Origin: Eumeta japonica
Taxonomy: Eukaryota > Arthropoda > Insecta > Lepidoptera > Psychidae
Direction of reading: 5' to 3'
Assembly: GCA_005406025.1 (NCBI GenBank)
Contig: BGZK01000494.1
Location: 248,001-312,000 of the forward strand
Length of the DNA stretch: 64,000 bases
The notes beneath the pieces were generated by a model. It saw only the letters and a list, made by a program, of their open reading frames with translations. It did no database searches and was not told the DNA's origin. This document shows positions 50,388 to 60,368 of this stretch, in pieces. Every line of letters starts with the position of its first letter. Position 1 is the first letter of the stretch. A program made the position numbers and the translations under genes.

Positions 50388-50690
50388 AATATTTTCCGTT
50401 AGCATAAATGCAGTTTTTCATACGAATAAACTAATTTTAAAAACGTTTATGCCACTCCACCCTGGTGACCTCGGAAACATGTTTTTCATACTCTTCGACA
50501 GCCTCTTCTGGCGATGAACATCGTTAGCCGCGTAATCTGTTCTTGTTCTTGATTCTTGCGAACGAAAAAATTCACAAGGCGCCAGCCAGGTCGGGACTGC
50601 GTGCAGAATTTGTCATAAGTTCTACGGTTTTTCTACTTCAAAAATTTATGTAAGTGGCCAGTTCTAGAAACTTAATAGTGCGCCCCACGT
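50388..50690 (-). mobile_element. mariner transposon fragment, C-terminal part
   Basis: On the minus strand the C-terminal end of a mariner transposase is readable with a few stops. RTIKFLELATYI (about 50683-50648) is followed by LMTNSARSPDLAGAL, corresponding to the SPDLAP(C/N)DFFLFP block, whose final catalytic aspartate segment is lost by a stop. RIKNKNRLRG, SSPEEAVEEYEKHVSEV, EWHKRF and FIRMKNCIYANGKYFEK (to about 50397) complete the C-terminus. Only the 3' half of the gene is present. It is on the opposite strand from, and not contiguous with, the fragment at 719. Confidence 0.85.
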
Positions 50691-52370
50691 ATTGTCGCAC
50701 CGTGCGCACGGACAACCTTCGTTGCGCACTAAACTTCTTTATCTTCAACTGGCTGAGAAAAGTGTAACTTTAAACAAGGTAAAAATGCTTGCTAGTTTTT
50801 GTTCCAACGGGATATGTCAAATATTACACACTTTTTGCAAATCGGAATTGCCATTCAATATTCTTCTGTTCTTTTGCTGATACAATTTTTCTTCTTGGTT
50901 TATACTATACTAGCTTTCGACACTTATCAAGTGCGAGTCGAACCCGCGTATCAAAGGTTCCTTACCGACACATGATATATTATGCAGTTAAGAAAGAACG
51001 TATTTTAATCATTCATTTCAGAGATAATTAGAACGAATTCGACTCATATTTAGGTCTTATTATTTGTTTTTTTTTTTAATTAGAATTTGCACTTGCCTCA
51101 CCATATTTGACTTTTGGATATATTACCGTCATTAGGGTAGAACAAAAACAAAAAAAAAAAAAATGAAACACTTGCTTCAGTGAACATCCACTTTAAATAT
51201 TATTTTCAGTTTTTTTTTTGACGTGATAACGTCTTATAAATCCATGAATGCCGGCTGAACGCACGAAAAAACATGACTCATTGTCGCATTCCGCCTGAGC
51301 CGAGCGGACAATAGAGAGGCACGATCAGCCTAAGCGTTCGGCTTGTGACGTATCGATCTCTTTACTGTATAATTTAAGTGAAAAAATATTTGAATTAACT
51401 AGAGCAAATAAATGTTAATTTATTGAAAACATTACCATTTTCAATTAACTCCTTCTTTGTATTATACAAAATAATGATAAGTCAATGATAATAATTTAAT
51501 TCAATTCATAAAAGAATGCAATTTTTCATCAATGTTTTCTTATGACATTATCACGTAAGATTATCATCCGTAAACCGACTTTACAGACAACCAATTTCTT
51601 TTTTTGTTTTTAATTTTTGTTGAAATATCCACCACAGCACTTATTTTGTGAAAATGTCGAACAGCCTTTCAAAGGACGGATGGACAGGCAGACGGCGTAG
51701 GTTTAATAACAGGCCTGCGTGCGGAACTCTAAAAATAAGTCTCACAATTTCTTAGCCCAGTGAACGCCCAGATAAGTAATGGCCTCGGCCTCGTACCTAT
51801 TACTAAACTTGCGGCACTGAGCCCGGCAATTCACTACATCTGTCGTGTTAAGGACTTATAACTCTCCACGCATTTTTTATCGGTCTCTATGTACACGAGT
51901 TTGATGACAGTCAAGCTTGTATGATTCTTACATATATACCGTGAAATATATACACATATATATTTAATGGAAGTAAACAAATAACTGTATATAAACGTAT
52001 TTTCCCGATTTGATAGGACTTTTTACGAAAAATCAAGTCACATGTACTACATGCACGCATGCGTGCACTGTCATGTTCTCGTCTATTATCCTAATATTAT
52101 AGGAAAATTATAAAGGGTCATAAACCTGGTCGCACGAAATATGCCAGTAGAGTCAATTTTAAACTAGCGCTGTATCGGTCTTTCTTCATGTAACACTACA
52201 AATTTCGTCTCTGTATTTTATATATACATACACACACGTACACGCGCAGGCGCACACATTGTGTGCGTGCGTGCGTGCATGCATGCGTCTTCGTCTTTCG
52301 CTTATTTATTTTGTTCTGAGTTTTTATTGTGTTTTTGAATCAGTTTTAATAACCTCATAATAATGTTAAT
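50691..52370. other. unassigned AT-rich DNA
   Basis: Poly-T/poly-A tracts and a purine/pyrimidine-alternating run near 52251-52287 (listed separately). No supported gene. Confidence 0.45.
52251..52287. repeat. alternating purine-pyrimidine tract
   Basis: cgcacacat followed by tgtgtgcgtgcg and gtgcatgcatgcg. It alternates strictly in two segments and contains an inner palindrome, cgcacaca/tgtgtgcg. Such tracts can adopt left-handed DNA. Confidence 0.8.
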
Positions 52371-53920
52371 ATGGGGCAAATCTAACTAAAATGGAGTCTG
52401 AATAGCCCCACTAAAGTTTTATATTGGATAGTAAAATAATAGTGATGTCCAATCTATCTTATTTTATTGTCATCAATTTTTTATGACAAGTATAATATTT
52501 ATGGATAAACGAAGGTATCATATTCAAGTTTTTATTAAATAACAGTTTTCGTATATACATATGCTTATTATTTATATTAAATACCTTGCAAATCTTTTCT
52601 GTAAACTAAAAAAAAATGTTATTGCAATTTATTTTTGCTTTGATAGCAGTAATAAGATATCGGTAAAGGAAACTTTGTATTTATTTTTATGCCAAACCGT
52701 ATTTTTACATTTTTTAGATGGTCAATTTTTGAAAAATATATGAAAAAAATATTCGTGCCTGCTTTCGGAAATGAGAGACCGGTCCTGTTAATAGTGGATG
52801 GATATTCTATGCATATCGATTTGAATGTGATTGAGTATGCAGCCTCTCAAAAAAATCACAATATTGAAGCTACCACCCCCACTCATCTCATCTGCTTCAA
52901 GCCCTTAAATTGTAGCGTTATGAAGCCGCTCAAGGATCGCTGGGAAGAGGCAATTATTAAACGGCAAAGGTTGCTTATTGGAGCTAAATTACTTAAAGCT
53001 GAATTTTCTAAAATTCTTCCTGGTTATATGGTACGCCTTAAATCCAGTAATTTTGGAAAAAGGTTTTATCGAAGCTGGAGCATACTCCGTCGATCGAGGC
53101 GCAATCCCAAAAGAATCATTTGACATGTTAACGTTAGTTACAAAAACGGGAAACATTTTAGGCACAAAAAATTCCCCAACTTTATTGAGTTTAGTACTAC
53201 ACATGATAACAAACAAATTCATACCTACCGCAGAAAAAAAAAACGATTTACAAGACGTGAACAGATTTCTAACTATGGAAACTTGACTGAAAATCTGAGA
53301 TTAATAAATGATGTACAGTCAAATGAAAAACAAATCAAGAAAGTAAAGTTGAAGAAACATTGTATTTGCAGCTCTAACAATTCAAATGAAAGTGTTAAAG
53401 GATTAACGCAGATTTAAGGATATGAACAATACTTGCACAATGTGAAAATACTTCTAATATACAAACTATTAATACCCAAAAAAAAATCTAATTGCAGTTC
53501 ATCTCCCAAAATACTGTAAATCAAAACAATTTCGCCCGAAAAACAGTAAAGTCGTTTGAAAAACCTCTGTTGAAATCGACAGCCCAAAACGATTCCCCCA
53601 AAAACCCAAAAAAGCGTGTTAATATCAGTAAATCCGAAATATTAACAAATAAAAGATGTTATTGGGTGGACTAAAAAGAGAAAAAAGAAAATATTAAGTT
53701 AGTAGTAAAGAAAAAGAAGCAACTGACGAAATACATAATTAGCCAGTTTAAATTGATCCACCAAATCGCTTCAAAGGTATTTTTGGAAAATTTAATCATA
53801 TTACGTAAGTTTATAGATTAAACTCAGATAAATAATTCTGAAATATAATCTAGTTTCCAATGTCAGTAAGATGACTGCGTTCTTAGAATGAAATACGGTC
53901 AACAGTTGAAATTGCCCCAT
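52371..53920 (+). mobile_element. decayed pogo/Tigger-type DNA transposon
   Basis: Inverted ends ATGGGGCAAATCTAACT (52371-52387) and the reverse complement of 53904-53920, ATGGGGCAATTTCAACT, match at 14 of 17 positions and enclose the transposase remnant. The expected TA target duplication is not visible, so the exact termini may be off by a few bases. A word gaatagcccc(a/g)ct occurs in direct orientation at about 52402 and 54127, so part of a related element may lie further right. Confidence 0.6.
52715..53700 (+). pseudogene. pogo/Tigger/jerky-type (DDE_1) transposase remnant
   Basis: The frame starting at 52689 carries the DDE_1 core: MKKIFVPAFGNERPVLLIVD, with the second catalytic Asp in VDGY at about 52796; VIEYAASQKNHNIEATTPTH; and LICFKPLNCSVMKPLKDRW. 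The usual QPLDV aspartate is replaced by Asn (KPLNC), so the third acidic residue is missing. A frameshift near 53030 moves the coding sense into the next frame (GFIEAGAYSVDRGAIPKES, ending at 53283). A third piece (53492-53671), with NPKKRVNISKSEILTNK, resembles the family's basic C-terminal tail. The N-terminal DNA-binding domain and first Asp are not found upstream. The copy is non-functional. Confidence 0.75.
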
Positions 53921-54143
53921 TGTGGGATAATTACAAGTATGTATTGCTACGTTTTTTTTAAATTTCAAGTCTTATTTCATTCTAGAAATAGGTATTCTGA
54001 CACAAAGTTAAGTAAAATTAATCTTAGATAACGATGTTGCCATAACAGTTAATCAGGTTTGTTGAATTATAGTTACAGATGAAAAAGCAGATGTTTCAAT
54101 GTCATGATTATGTTTTTGTAACCAGAATAGCCCCGCTTTACCT
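53921..54143. other. unassigned AT-rich DNA
   Basis: Ends with accagaatagccccgcttta just before the long TA run. It may be the end of an element related to the pogo-type one. Confidence 0.4.
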
Positions 54144-54160
54144 TATATATATACATACAT

Positions 54161-54222
<62 letters not shown>
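54144..54222. repeat. long (TA)n / (CATA)n microsatellite
   Basis: About 79 bases of TA with a few CATA units at the left. It is the longest simple repeat in the window. Confidence 0.95.
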
Positions 54223-54226
<4 letters not shown>

Positions 54227-57200
54227 GTGTTACTGAAAATCTAATAAAAGAAGGCTAGCGAAACGAGAAAACGGCATGCGAGCACGCGGTGCTCAAATGC
54301 GACGGCAGAAAAAAGTTTATGTGCCGGAAAATATTGCCCATGGAGTAAACGAGATGTGCGCTTTAACGCGTGAATGATGAATAAAAAAACCCGGGGCCGG
54401 ACGTTTCGCGGGCCGCTCACTAACAGCGCCTCCGTTTTATATTCCACCATTTGCACGGGTTCAACACTAAGTAAATTTTTGGGGAGTTTGGGAAGCGCCC
54501 AAATTTGAATCGTTTAACGTATGCGAAACGGCGACAGTAACCGTTTAAAATTTGTTCATTTCCTTCATATCAACCTAGTGCCGGTCAATATAGTGGAAAG
54601 ACATACAAATAATTTATTGAATTTGTACACTCGTAACAGAAATGCTATTATGTGTCTGTTGTTGTTTTCGTAAAATTAAAAAATAAATAGTTATTTTTAA
54701 TTTGTAAGTGAAATAGGAAAATGGACATTGGAAGGTCTTAATGTCCCAGTTTTTTGGGAAAGCATCATATATTTACAAGACGGTGGTGGGCGGGTGTAGA
54801 TGAAGAACGTCTCCTAGTCCCCTCTCTCTTCTTGGTCACTTCGATTGGTTACTGGCGCTCGCAGCTAGACCATCGCGGTCACCAGTCCACCGTTACCCCA
54901 GGGCGCATACTCGCTGCCCCTCTGACTAATCGATATTGGAAATTTACAGCACCATCTCTAAAACAAGCGACTTGATTCTCCGTAGTTTTGATAGTTTTCT
55001 AGTTATGACTGCGTGCCTTTTGCCGGCCTGCTGGCGCGTCAGGGTTACGGTCGGACCCGGTTACCCTCCGAGGACCCTCACTGCAGACCTTCAAGAGTCA
55101 TGACAGACCCATCACCGTTAAATGCGGTGATGGCGCTGCAGCGCATCAACTTTAACTCGCCGTTCCAGCGATCGTCAGGGCCATCGGTATATTTAAACAT
55201 GTAGAATAACCTCGCGCTATTCATTTTTTCCGCTTTAGTGCACACGTCAACAACGGGCGTCCGGCCTCGGTGAAAAAAATATGCATATTCATTCTATTTC
55301 CAAGCGGACGGGGCAGAGGGCTATAATTTAAGAGCACGCCACCTACCGAAAAGAGCAAAACGGCTTGTTGGGCCGGCTAGTACTTTATACGGTTTGACGA
55401 GTTGAATGTTTATGCGATTCCTTACATTCGCACACAATGTCGACACCCTTATAGGGGGTTCACGTTTAATTTATTACTCTACATAACAGTTTACAACAAT
55501 TTTAAGTTGTTAGTTGCAGTCTACTGATCCACAAATTAAATAAGAATGCTATCCTAAATGAAATAAGAAAAGAGACTAAATCGATTACCTGCAGAAAACG
55601 GGAAAGTATTTTTCACGGAGTAGCTTTCTGTAATGGAAAATGAATTGGGTGAAGCCTCAATTAATGTTCATTTTTAAGACCTCAAAAATATACTAAAAAT
55701 AGTCAAACAATTTAAAATAGCAGAAAATCTGGAGAAACCGAATTTTAATTTATACAGACTGTATGTAATTTGCAATCATGAATTCTAATTGAATAATTTC
55801 TTCCCAACAATGTTTTTAGAATCACATTGTAATGAGTACAGGCAGAGTTTAAAATCTTATTCTAAATAGTGTATAAAACTATTTATACCAAAAATACATC
55901 AATTCGAATTCGGACCGTCGATAGTAAGGTGAAAACGCGAATTTGGCGCACAATGTTGTGCACGAAAAATTAATAATTCCGAAAAGAACGTAATTGGGAA
56001 AGTAATGAATATAAAACGGCTCTGCGGATCTCTTTCTGTTGTAACCAGAACGATATCTGTGTTATATTGTAATCTGCTAAATTATTTGTTAATACATTAT
56101 TTTTTTTTACGTTTTATAGTTACGTTAAGTTTTTGCTACATCCAATCATAACAATTAATGAAATATCCTTGTGATTTTAGCACAAAAACAATACATTCAA
56201 GCGTGAATTGCATAACTACAAACAAGGTTTATTTTATGTTTTTAACGTATCGTGAGAACTTACTTTAGAAATTTCGTTAAGTTTGAGTTAGCTCGAAGCT
56301 TATTAAATAAAATATGACTTCTGTCATAAGGAAGAAATTATATTTATACAGACATATCAAAAACAATGATTTTGTTTGTTCTTGCGTATCGCTCTAAATA
56401 AGTAACACTGATCGATTATTGTCTGTACGCGTCGGGACAGCCCTCAGGAATAGTAAGTTCCGGGGTTCACCTGGATTTCGCTGACGCGTCCTAGGTGTCT
56501 AGGAGCTAGGGGCCGTGAACGTCTAGTGGCACTGTTTTTAATTGTTCACTCCTGTAAATTACATGTTCTCTATATAAAAGGTAGATCAATCCCGCACCGA
56601 CCCGCATAAATTGGTCTTCACGAGTCCGTGCGTGAGCAAAGTACCTCCGATGCGCCGGTAAGTGAGTCCGTCTGACGTATGCCCGCATTTTCCTCACGCT
56701 CACGAATCTACCAGTTGTCTTTTGTCTATGGGAGATAAACTACAATTTTAAAGGCAAGAAAGTGGCCTAAACATTGTATGAACCAAATGTTTCTAAATAA
56801 AAAAAAAAATGCGATACGGAACTCTGGGTGCGTGAGCTATCAACGTACTTTATCTTTTTCATCACTAATATCATTCAATATTTGAAGCCAACATGTCTCG
56901 CGTTCGATACGACAGCCGACAGTTTTCAGTTTTCAAATATGCTCAACATAAATTAAAAGGCATTCGAAAACGAGCACACTCGAGTACGTGAAAACTGCAA
57001 TTTCTGTATCGCTTCGGGCCAGAGAAATGTCGATATTGGATTTAAACAATGTAATTTTCGCTATCGGAAAATTGGCTCTTTGAGAGCGCCTCCGCCCGCC
57101 ACCCGCGGCGACGCGATCGGAACGTGCCGCGGGGCGGGCGGGCGCGCGGAGGCCCCGCCCCGCCGCCCGCCGCGCCGGCTGAGCCCGTTTGTCGCTATTT

Positions 57201-57394
57201 CTATGAACGAGATTAACGCGAATTTTAACAAAGTCAAAGAGGATCCGATTCGGCTATTTTTGATTAGAATGAAATTACACATATTAACAGTCGTCTATTA
57301 AAACCCCAACATCAGCAACGTATAACTGTCCTGACAAATGATGCATTTTTCGTCATACCGGTTTGCGTTAGCTCGGAACCGATACAATATTTAT
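54223..57394. other. unassigned DNA with GC-rich patches
   Basis: About 54780-55210 is GC-rich and could be a retroposon fragment (a 63-codon frame at 55013-55204 has no domain). About 57083-57185 is a dense CpG-rich patch (listed separately). No supported gene. Confidence 0.4.
57083..57185. other. dense CpG island-like patch
   Basis: A very GC-rich block (gcggggcgggcgggcgcgcg and ccgcccgccgcgccggctga) in AT-rich flanks. Overlapping 73-codon frames on both strands cover it without a recognisable domain. It could be a promoter/first exon of an unrecognised gene or a simple GC tract. Confidence 0.5.
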
Positions 57395-57572
57395 GTTTGT
57401 CGTTGTATCAGATTTTATCCGTCCGACTACCGAGACATAATTTCTCACGACCCTTGCGATCCGAAAGGCGCGGGTCGGGGGCCGATGACGATCTTTGCAC
57501 CCATGCGATGACAACGTCCGAGACCGAAGGCTTGACGTGCTCTCCGAGGCAAGGAGCGAGCGTTCTTAATTT
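57395..57572 (-). mobile_element. tRNA-derived SINE, copy 6: 3' half
   Basis: Read on the minus strand from 57572: aattaagaacgctcgctcct, cggagagcacgtcaagcctt, cggtctcggacgttgtcatc and cggcccccgacccgcgcc, ending gataaaatctgatacaacg. This is the SINE body without its tRNA head. The head lies beyond the DNA transposon at 62242-62345. Confidence 0.9.
57569..57572 (+). repeat. left target-site duplication ATTT
   Basis: ATTT directly before the left TIR is identical to 62242-62245 directly after the right TIR. Confidence 0.85.
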
Positions 57573-57605
57573 GGACTTAGTTATGGCAAAATGAGCCAAC
57601 CAACA
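57573..57605 (+). repeat. left terminal inverted repeat, 33 bp
   Basis: Starts GGACTTAGTTATGGCAAAAT and continues to 57605. It is identical to the reverse complement of 62209-62241. Confidence 0.95.
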
Positions 57606-57753
57606 ATCTCGTCGAAATCGACATTTCAATAGAAATCATTGTAGAATATACCTTATTTCCATGTCACCAAATCTCAGATTTATACAAGCAATATTGACGG
57701 TAATACAAACTACATAGACCAACCAACACCTATGGACGGCTACTAAATGATTA

Positions 57754-58000
57754 TTGCCAAATGAGCCTATATCACTTGACTCTTTTCTAAAATCAACGAC
57801 GGTCGAACGTAGTTTTGCCAAAGTGAATCAAAATAGTGTGATGATATTATATTTCAGAAACCATTCAAAATATAATAACCATAATGAGCCAAATGATGCT
57901 GGTCTATTAGAACATTTTTTTAAATCATAATTTGCTTTTGTCAAAGTGTACCAAGTGATTTTGGTAGGACTTAATAATAAATATTTCTTAGAGCGAATCA
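57754..58000 (+). repeat. left subterminal copies of the TIR core
   Basis: Degenerate repeats of the TIR core (GGCAAAATGAGCCAA): ttgccaaatgagcc at 57754-57767, ttttgccaaagtgaatcaa at 57813-57831, ataatgagccaaatga at 57881-57896, ttttgtcaaagtgtaccaag at 57936-57955, and gagcgaatcaagtg at 57991-58004. They resemble arrays of transposase-binding sites. Confidence 0.7.
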
Positions 58001-58090
58001 AGTGAAAATTTTTAAAGATATCTTTAACAAAATTTTATTTATTTATGTATTTTTATTTGAAATATTGTTTTATTCAAATTGTATCCAACT

Positions 58091-58466
58091 ATGAATACAA
58101 TAAGGGTGGAGAAATCAAACCGCGAGCATTCATCTGATATCGTAAATGAAATTATACCTTATTGTTCCGAAGTACACAGTGATAAAGAAATTAACGAAAT
58201 TGTTGAAGAGAATATAAGATCTGAAACACAAGGACGACCCAAAAGGACGTAAATTAAAATCAAGCCATAGCAGAGAAGAAGCAAAAAAGAAAATACTGTA
58301 ACCTTCCTTATAGTAAAAGGCAAAACAAATTATAGATTCAAAGCGTTCATTGATTTTACATGCTCATGTAAAAATAATTGCGCTGAAAAAGTGACTAAAG
58401 AAAAAAGGGTTAAAGAGTTTGAAATCTTTACACAATTGCCATCATATACAGCCCAGCTATTATATT
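58091..58466 (+). pseudogene. transposase N-terminal region, frameshifted
   Basis: An ATG at 58091 opens a 53-codon frame ending at 58250. The coding sense appears to move to the frame 58230-58299 (KGRKLKSSHSREEAKKK), then to 58271-58464. The last piece contains the cysteine cluster CSCKNNC (58361-58381) and KEKRVKEFEIFTQLPSYTAQ. It then moves to the long downstream frame at about 58466. In relatives I recall, these pieces form one continuous N-terminal part: a basic stretch, a Cys cluster and a helical region. At least three frameshifts therefore break this copy. Introns are a less likely explanation, because no consensus splice sites flank the junctions. Confidence 0.65.
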
Positions 58467-59958
58467 AACACAAAAGGTAAAAGAAATTCCTAAAAAACGT
58501 ACATTTCACACTAATGCCGAAAAAAGAAGACCCCGTACATACAGCCGGGAATATACATTAGCTGGAATAAAAGTGTGCCGAGATATGTTTCTAAAAACAT
58601 TACAAGTAAGTTCACAAAAAGTAGACGTGTCACTGAAGAAGATGCGCACCGGAAACTTATCAGACAAAAGAGGGGAATCTCAACGAGACAAAAACAAGAC
58701 TCCAGAGGCAGATGTAGATTTTATTGTAAATACAATTAATAAACTACCAAAATATTCGTCCCACTACAGGAGAGAGCAAACAGAAACTTTATATTTAGAA
58801 CCGGGTATGACGGTACAAAAAATTTATAATTTATATAAAACCGAATTTGCTGCACAAGAAGAAATTGCGGGTCGGAAATGTGTGGAATTTTCTACATTCA
58901 AGAAAATATTTTATAATGAATTTAATTTGAGGTGCAAGTCACTTAAAAAGGATACGTGCAACAAATGCGACGCGTATGCAACAGCTATTCAAGGATATGG
59001 GAGCAAAGAAGAGAAGGAGTTAAAGCTGCAAGAACACAATGCTCATTTAGAGAAGGCAGAATTGTTACGGAGCAAAATGAAAGACGATTTCGAAAGAGCA
59101 AAAGTTAATAATAACATTGAGTGCCTGTCTTTTGACTTAGAAAAGACGCTGCCGTTACCCAGGATACCAACTAACATAATCTTTTATAAAAGACAGTTGT
59201 GGGTATACAATTGCGGGATACATGCAGCATCCAATGAGAAAGGCTACTGCTATGTATGGGCTGAAGGAGAGGCCGGTAGAGGTGCTCAAGAAGTCAGATC
59301 TTGTTTGTTAAACTACATAGACGATAAGCTGCCCAAGAATGTAGACCATCTTATCTTGTGGAGTGATTCCTGCGGCGGCCAAAATCGTAATATAAAATTG
59401 ACGTTAATGCTTAAAGCAGCTTTGCAGTCCCATCAGACTCTAAAAACAATTTCCATGAGATTCCTGGAGCCTGGGCACATCTTTTTGCCCAATGATACGG
59501 ATTTCGGAAAATATGAAAGCTGCTTAAAAGGACACCAAAGAATTTATTCAGTGGATGATTATATAAATGTAATAAAAGTGTGTAAGAAAAAAAATCCTCT
59601 GGCAGTAGTGAGAATGTCATCGAAAAACTTTTTAGGTTGCAAAATGTTAGAAAAAAACATTGTAAATAGAAAATTTTTTTTGAGTAAGAAAAAAGTAAAC
59701 TGGCTTTCAACTAAAGAAATTCTTTTAAAAAAAGATTTCATGTACTCAATTTTCATGAGACCAAATTTTGTCGACGAATTTGAGGAGCTAGATATTAAAA
59801 AGAAGACAGTAAGAGCAAGGAATGAGGCCAATATAGAAAAACAATACTTAACTCCGTTATGGCCGGACGGTAAAGAAATATTGCAAGCAAAAATAGACGA
59901 TATAAAATCAATTTTACATTTAATACCGGATGATTGTAAACATTTTATAACAATTTAA
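58423..59958 (+). CDS. DDE-like transposase, long open C-terminal part
   Basis: The frame is open for 512 codons from 58423 to 59958. The first ATG is at 58585 (a 457-residue product), although sequence conservation by eye starts before it, near PKKRTF (58486). Counting from the valine codon at 58573 as residue 1: a Cys motif KDTCNKCD with C121, C129 and C132 is a likely zinc knuckle. A charged helical segment follows (about 143-182). Then come three blocks with conserved acids: SFDLEKTLPLP (D188), LILWSDSCGGQNRN (D265) and GHIFLPNDTDFGKYE (D308/D310, E315). I infer an RNase H-like DDE fold. KRQLWVYNCGIH and GEAGRGAQEVRSCL lie between. The C-terminus (about 350-461) is Lys-rich. It lies alone on the plus strand inside a TIR element. 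The same architecture occurs in unnamed insect and hydrozoan proteins I recall; the Sola assignment is tentative. Confidence 0.8.
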   Translation, partial: NLYTIAIIYSPAIILTQKVKEIPKKRTFHTNAEKRRPRTYSREYTLAGIKVCRDMFLKTLQVSSQKVDVSLKKMRTGNLSDKRGESQRDKNKTPEADVDFIVNTINKLPKYSSHYRREQTETLYLEPGMTVQKIYNLYKTEFAAQEEIAGRKCVEFSTFKKIFYNEFNLRCKSLKKDTCNKCDAYATAIQGYGSKEEKELKLQEHNAHLEKAELLRSKMKDDFERAKVNNNIECLSFDLEKTLPLPRIPTNIIFYKRQLWVYNCGIHAASNEKGYCYVWAEGEAGRGAQEVRSCLLNYIDDKLPKNVDHLILWSDSCGGQNRNIKLTLMLKAALQSHQTLKTISMRFLEPGHIFLPNDTDFGKYESCLKGHQRIYSVDDYINVIKVCKKKNPLAVVRMSSKNFLGCKMLEKNIVNRKFFLSKKKVNWLSTKEILLKKDFMYSIFMRPNFVDEFEELDIKKKTVRARNEANIEKQYLTPLWPDGKEILQAKIDDIKSILHLIPDDCKHFITI

Positions 59959-60368
59959 AGGGCAATAATATGTTGATTAACGACATAGACAGTTTTGAAA
60001 ACCAGATTTTGAATTTGAGGCAGATACTTAATGACCTAAACTTGCTAAGGCTTAAGGGTTTACTTTGATATGTCTAATATTCTTGATTTTAATATTTTAT
60101 ATTGTTTACTCCATTTTGATTTTGATTTTTCTTGAGGATTCAATTTTATTTTAAGTATGTTTAATATTAGGCACTGTTTTTGATAACATTGTATCCTTTC
60201 TACTTTTGCTTTGATTTTTCTTAAGGATTTGATTTTTATTGTAACAATAATAAATATTCTTAGTTTTAGTATGATTGATGTCGTTATTTTATATGGTTTT
60301 AATTGTATTACATTATATCTTTTCTATTTATTTTGCTAAATTAAAAAAGGAGTTTTTTATTTTTTTAG
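59959..60368. other. AT-rich 3' spacer inside the transposon
   Basis: Contains two related copies of ttgatttttctt(g/a)aggatt about 100 bases apart (about 60118 and 60219), an old duplication. No frame. Confidence 0.6.

Noticed and set aside
57408..57629. 73-codon minus-strand frame
   Set aside because: It crosses the SINE-transposon junction and the TIR, so it is an insertion artefact.
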